Below the pieces are notes generated by a model. It was given only the letters and a program-made list of their open reading frames with translations. It searched no databases and was not told where the DNA came from. Made by a program: the position numbers and the translations under genes. 5,586 nt of DNA from NORP240 sp046047495 (GTDB lineage: Bacteria > Pseudomonadota > Gammaproteobacteria > Pseudomonadales > Pseudohongiellaceae), in the NCBI GenBank assembly GCA_046047495.1, contig JBJOHV010000076.1, positions 1 through 5,586 on the forward strand, read 5' to 3'. Shown here one piece after another: positions 4,413-5,586 of this stretch (within the stretch, counting starts at the first letter, position 1; the number at the start of each line of letters is the position of its first letter).

Positions 4413-5586
4413 TCAGCGTGAAGGTGATCCGCCAACCCACACCGGGCTGGACCAGGCCAGACCCTCATCGGCCTGGCGTACGCGGAAGAAATAGTAATCC
4501 CCCTGGCGCGGATTGAGGGTGTCGGTATGGCCCAGTTCCACCTCCATGGGCATTTCACCCTGGCGACTGAGGCTGATGGTGTCCAGGTAGCCATCCACAC
4601 CGACGTCCTGGGTGACCACAGCGCTGCCACTGCCGGCCAGGGACAGCTCCACCGTCTGTCCGGCGATGCGCTGATGGGGGCGCAGCTGGGGAGGTCCAGA
4701 ACCGGTTTCCGTAGCCGGTTGCAGAGTGAGTGTGATGCTGGCGTTGTCCGACGGTCCATCGAAGGTCAGCAGCAGGGTGCTGTGATCGCCCCGTGTCAGG
4801 GTGGAGAAATTGACCAAATTGGGATTGTCAGGATCCTGCTGCACCCGTTGCATGGACAGATTCTGCAGGTCCATCAAACGGGCGGACTGCAGGGTCGCAC
4901 CGCTGACCTCCAGGCTGCCGCGCCAGTGGCGCCAGCCCCGGGGGTTGTCATCCGGGTGATAGGGATAGGACTCGGAGTAGAACGACAGGGCCAGCTCGGA
5001 TCCGCTGACAGCGTTGTAACTCCATTCCTGCAGTACATGGTCGTTCTTGAACAAGGTCACGGAGCGGATCGGGGCGGTGCCGACGATGCGGGCATTGATG
5101 TCCCGGGTCTCTCTGTGACGGGCCCGTTGTCCCATGCCGCTGCCGTTGACATCCACGTCCATGATGATGCGCTGGCCGCTGGTGGCGTAAGTGCGCAGGG
5201 CCTTCATGGCATCGAAGATGCCGTCGGTGGTCTTTTCCGTGGCAAACACCGCCGCCAGTCCGCCGCGCTGACCCATGGAGGCGCTCTTGGGCATGGAGTA
5301 GCCGGGCTTGCCTATGTGATCATCCGAGGCCGCCACGAACCCCACCATATGACCGTGGTTAAGGTACATGCGGGCAAACCACTCGAAGGTGCCGTGGCCG
5401 GACATGATCTCCACCAGGGTTTCCATCTCCGGGTCGGTGAGGCGGTAGTCGCCCTTCTGATGGGCATGGGGAATCACCAGTACGTCCCGGGTATCGTTGT
5501 GCTCCCGCAACCCCTGATACAGGGAGGACAGCACCGGATACAGCTGGGCCGACATGCGCTGGCGGCCCGCCGGGGTCCGGTACAAC
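4413..5586 (-). CDS. DUF3604 family protein, C-terminal part (cut by right window edge)
   Basis: About 390 residues are visible and the frame is still open at the edge. The apparent first codon is TTG and is probably an internal Leu, so the true start lies outside. The visible part carries PHP-like metal motifs typical of DUF3604: IPHAHQKGDY (38-47, counted from that codon), MSGHGTFEW (61-69) and AASDDHIGKPGYS (85-97). After these come RGGLAAVFATEKTTDGIFDAMKALRTYATSGQRI (107-140), the family's signature region, and then a beta-rich C-terminal domain ending in YYFFRVRQADEGLAWSSPVWVG. The His/Asp clusters suggest a metal-dependent hydrolase, but the reaction is not established from sequence. 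Family members are commonly around 600-750 residues, so the missing part is probably the N-terminal 200-350 residues, including any signal peptide. It is likely the first visible gene of a run with DUF1330 and VOC. Confidence 0.9.
   Translation of the reverse strand, partial: LYRTPAGRQRMSAQLYPVLSSLYQGLREHNDTRDVLVIPHAHQKGDYRLTDPEMETLVEIMSGHGTFEWFARMYLNHGHMVGFVAASDDHIGKPGYSMPKSASMGQRGGLAAVFATEKTTDGIFDAMKALRTYATSGQRIIMDVDVNGSGMGQRARHRETRDINARIVGTAPIRSVTLFKNDHVLQEWSYNAVSGSELALSFYSESYPYHPDDNPRGWRHWRGSLEVSGATLQSARLMDLQNLSMQRVQQDPDNPNLVNFSTLTRGDHSTLLLTFDGPSDNASITLTLQPATETGSGPPQLRPHQRIAGQTVELSLAGSGSAVVTQDVGVDGYLDTISLSRQGEMPMEVELGHTDTLNPRQGDYYFFRVRQADEGLAWSSPVWVGGSPSR

Noticed and set aside
4364..4759. 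Upstream extension of the DUF1330 frame, giving a 236-residue protein
   Set aside because: The extra residues overlap the DUF3604 gene in another frame, are Arg/Pro/Ser-rich without family match, and a strong AAGGAG site with family homology begins at 4363.

Overview
The window is GC-rich, tightly packed and coded almost entirely on the minus strand. An OmpW-type outer-membrane protein, a lipoprotein signal peptide and several leader sequences show a Gram-negative bacterium. The gene mix (OmpW, a DUF3604 protein, an M28 lipoprotein peptidase, VOC and DUF1330 proteins) suggests a gammaproteobacterium. That placement is inference; no rRNA or other taxonomic marker is present.

In the direction of transcription (right to left), the right edge holds the C-terminal part of a DUF3604 protein with PHP-like metal motifs (4413 to the edge). 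It is followed by a DUF1330 protein (4049-4363) and a VOC-fold protein (3613-3990), spaced 49 and 58 nt apart. Next come a 77-78 bp perfect-stem palindromic element (3520-3596), the ompW gene (2748-3437) behind a candidate FNR-dependent promoter, and a second copy of the palindromic element (2660-2737). Then follows a compact three-gene unit: a membrane-anchored 175-aa protein (2023-2550), a 44-aa single-span membrane peptide (1884-2018) and a large M28/PA-domain lipoprotein metallopeptidase (136-1863). The left edge holds only the start of another exported protein (1-51).

The most unusual signal is the pair of palindromic elements. Each has 28-bp perfect arms built from a GGGGACAC end plus two TAACTTAA units. 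The two copies lie in opposite orientation, each 10-16 nt after a stop codon, and together they bracket ompW and its promoter. They look like a non-autonomous dispersed repeat (REP- or MITE-like), but no transposase is present here to prove it. No intergenic stretch exceeds 200 bp, and I saw no tRNA, rRNA, CRISPR array or complete insertion sequence.
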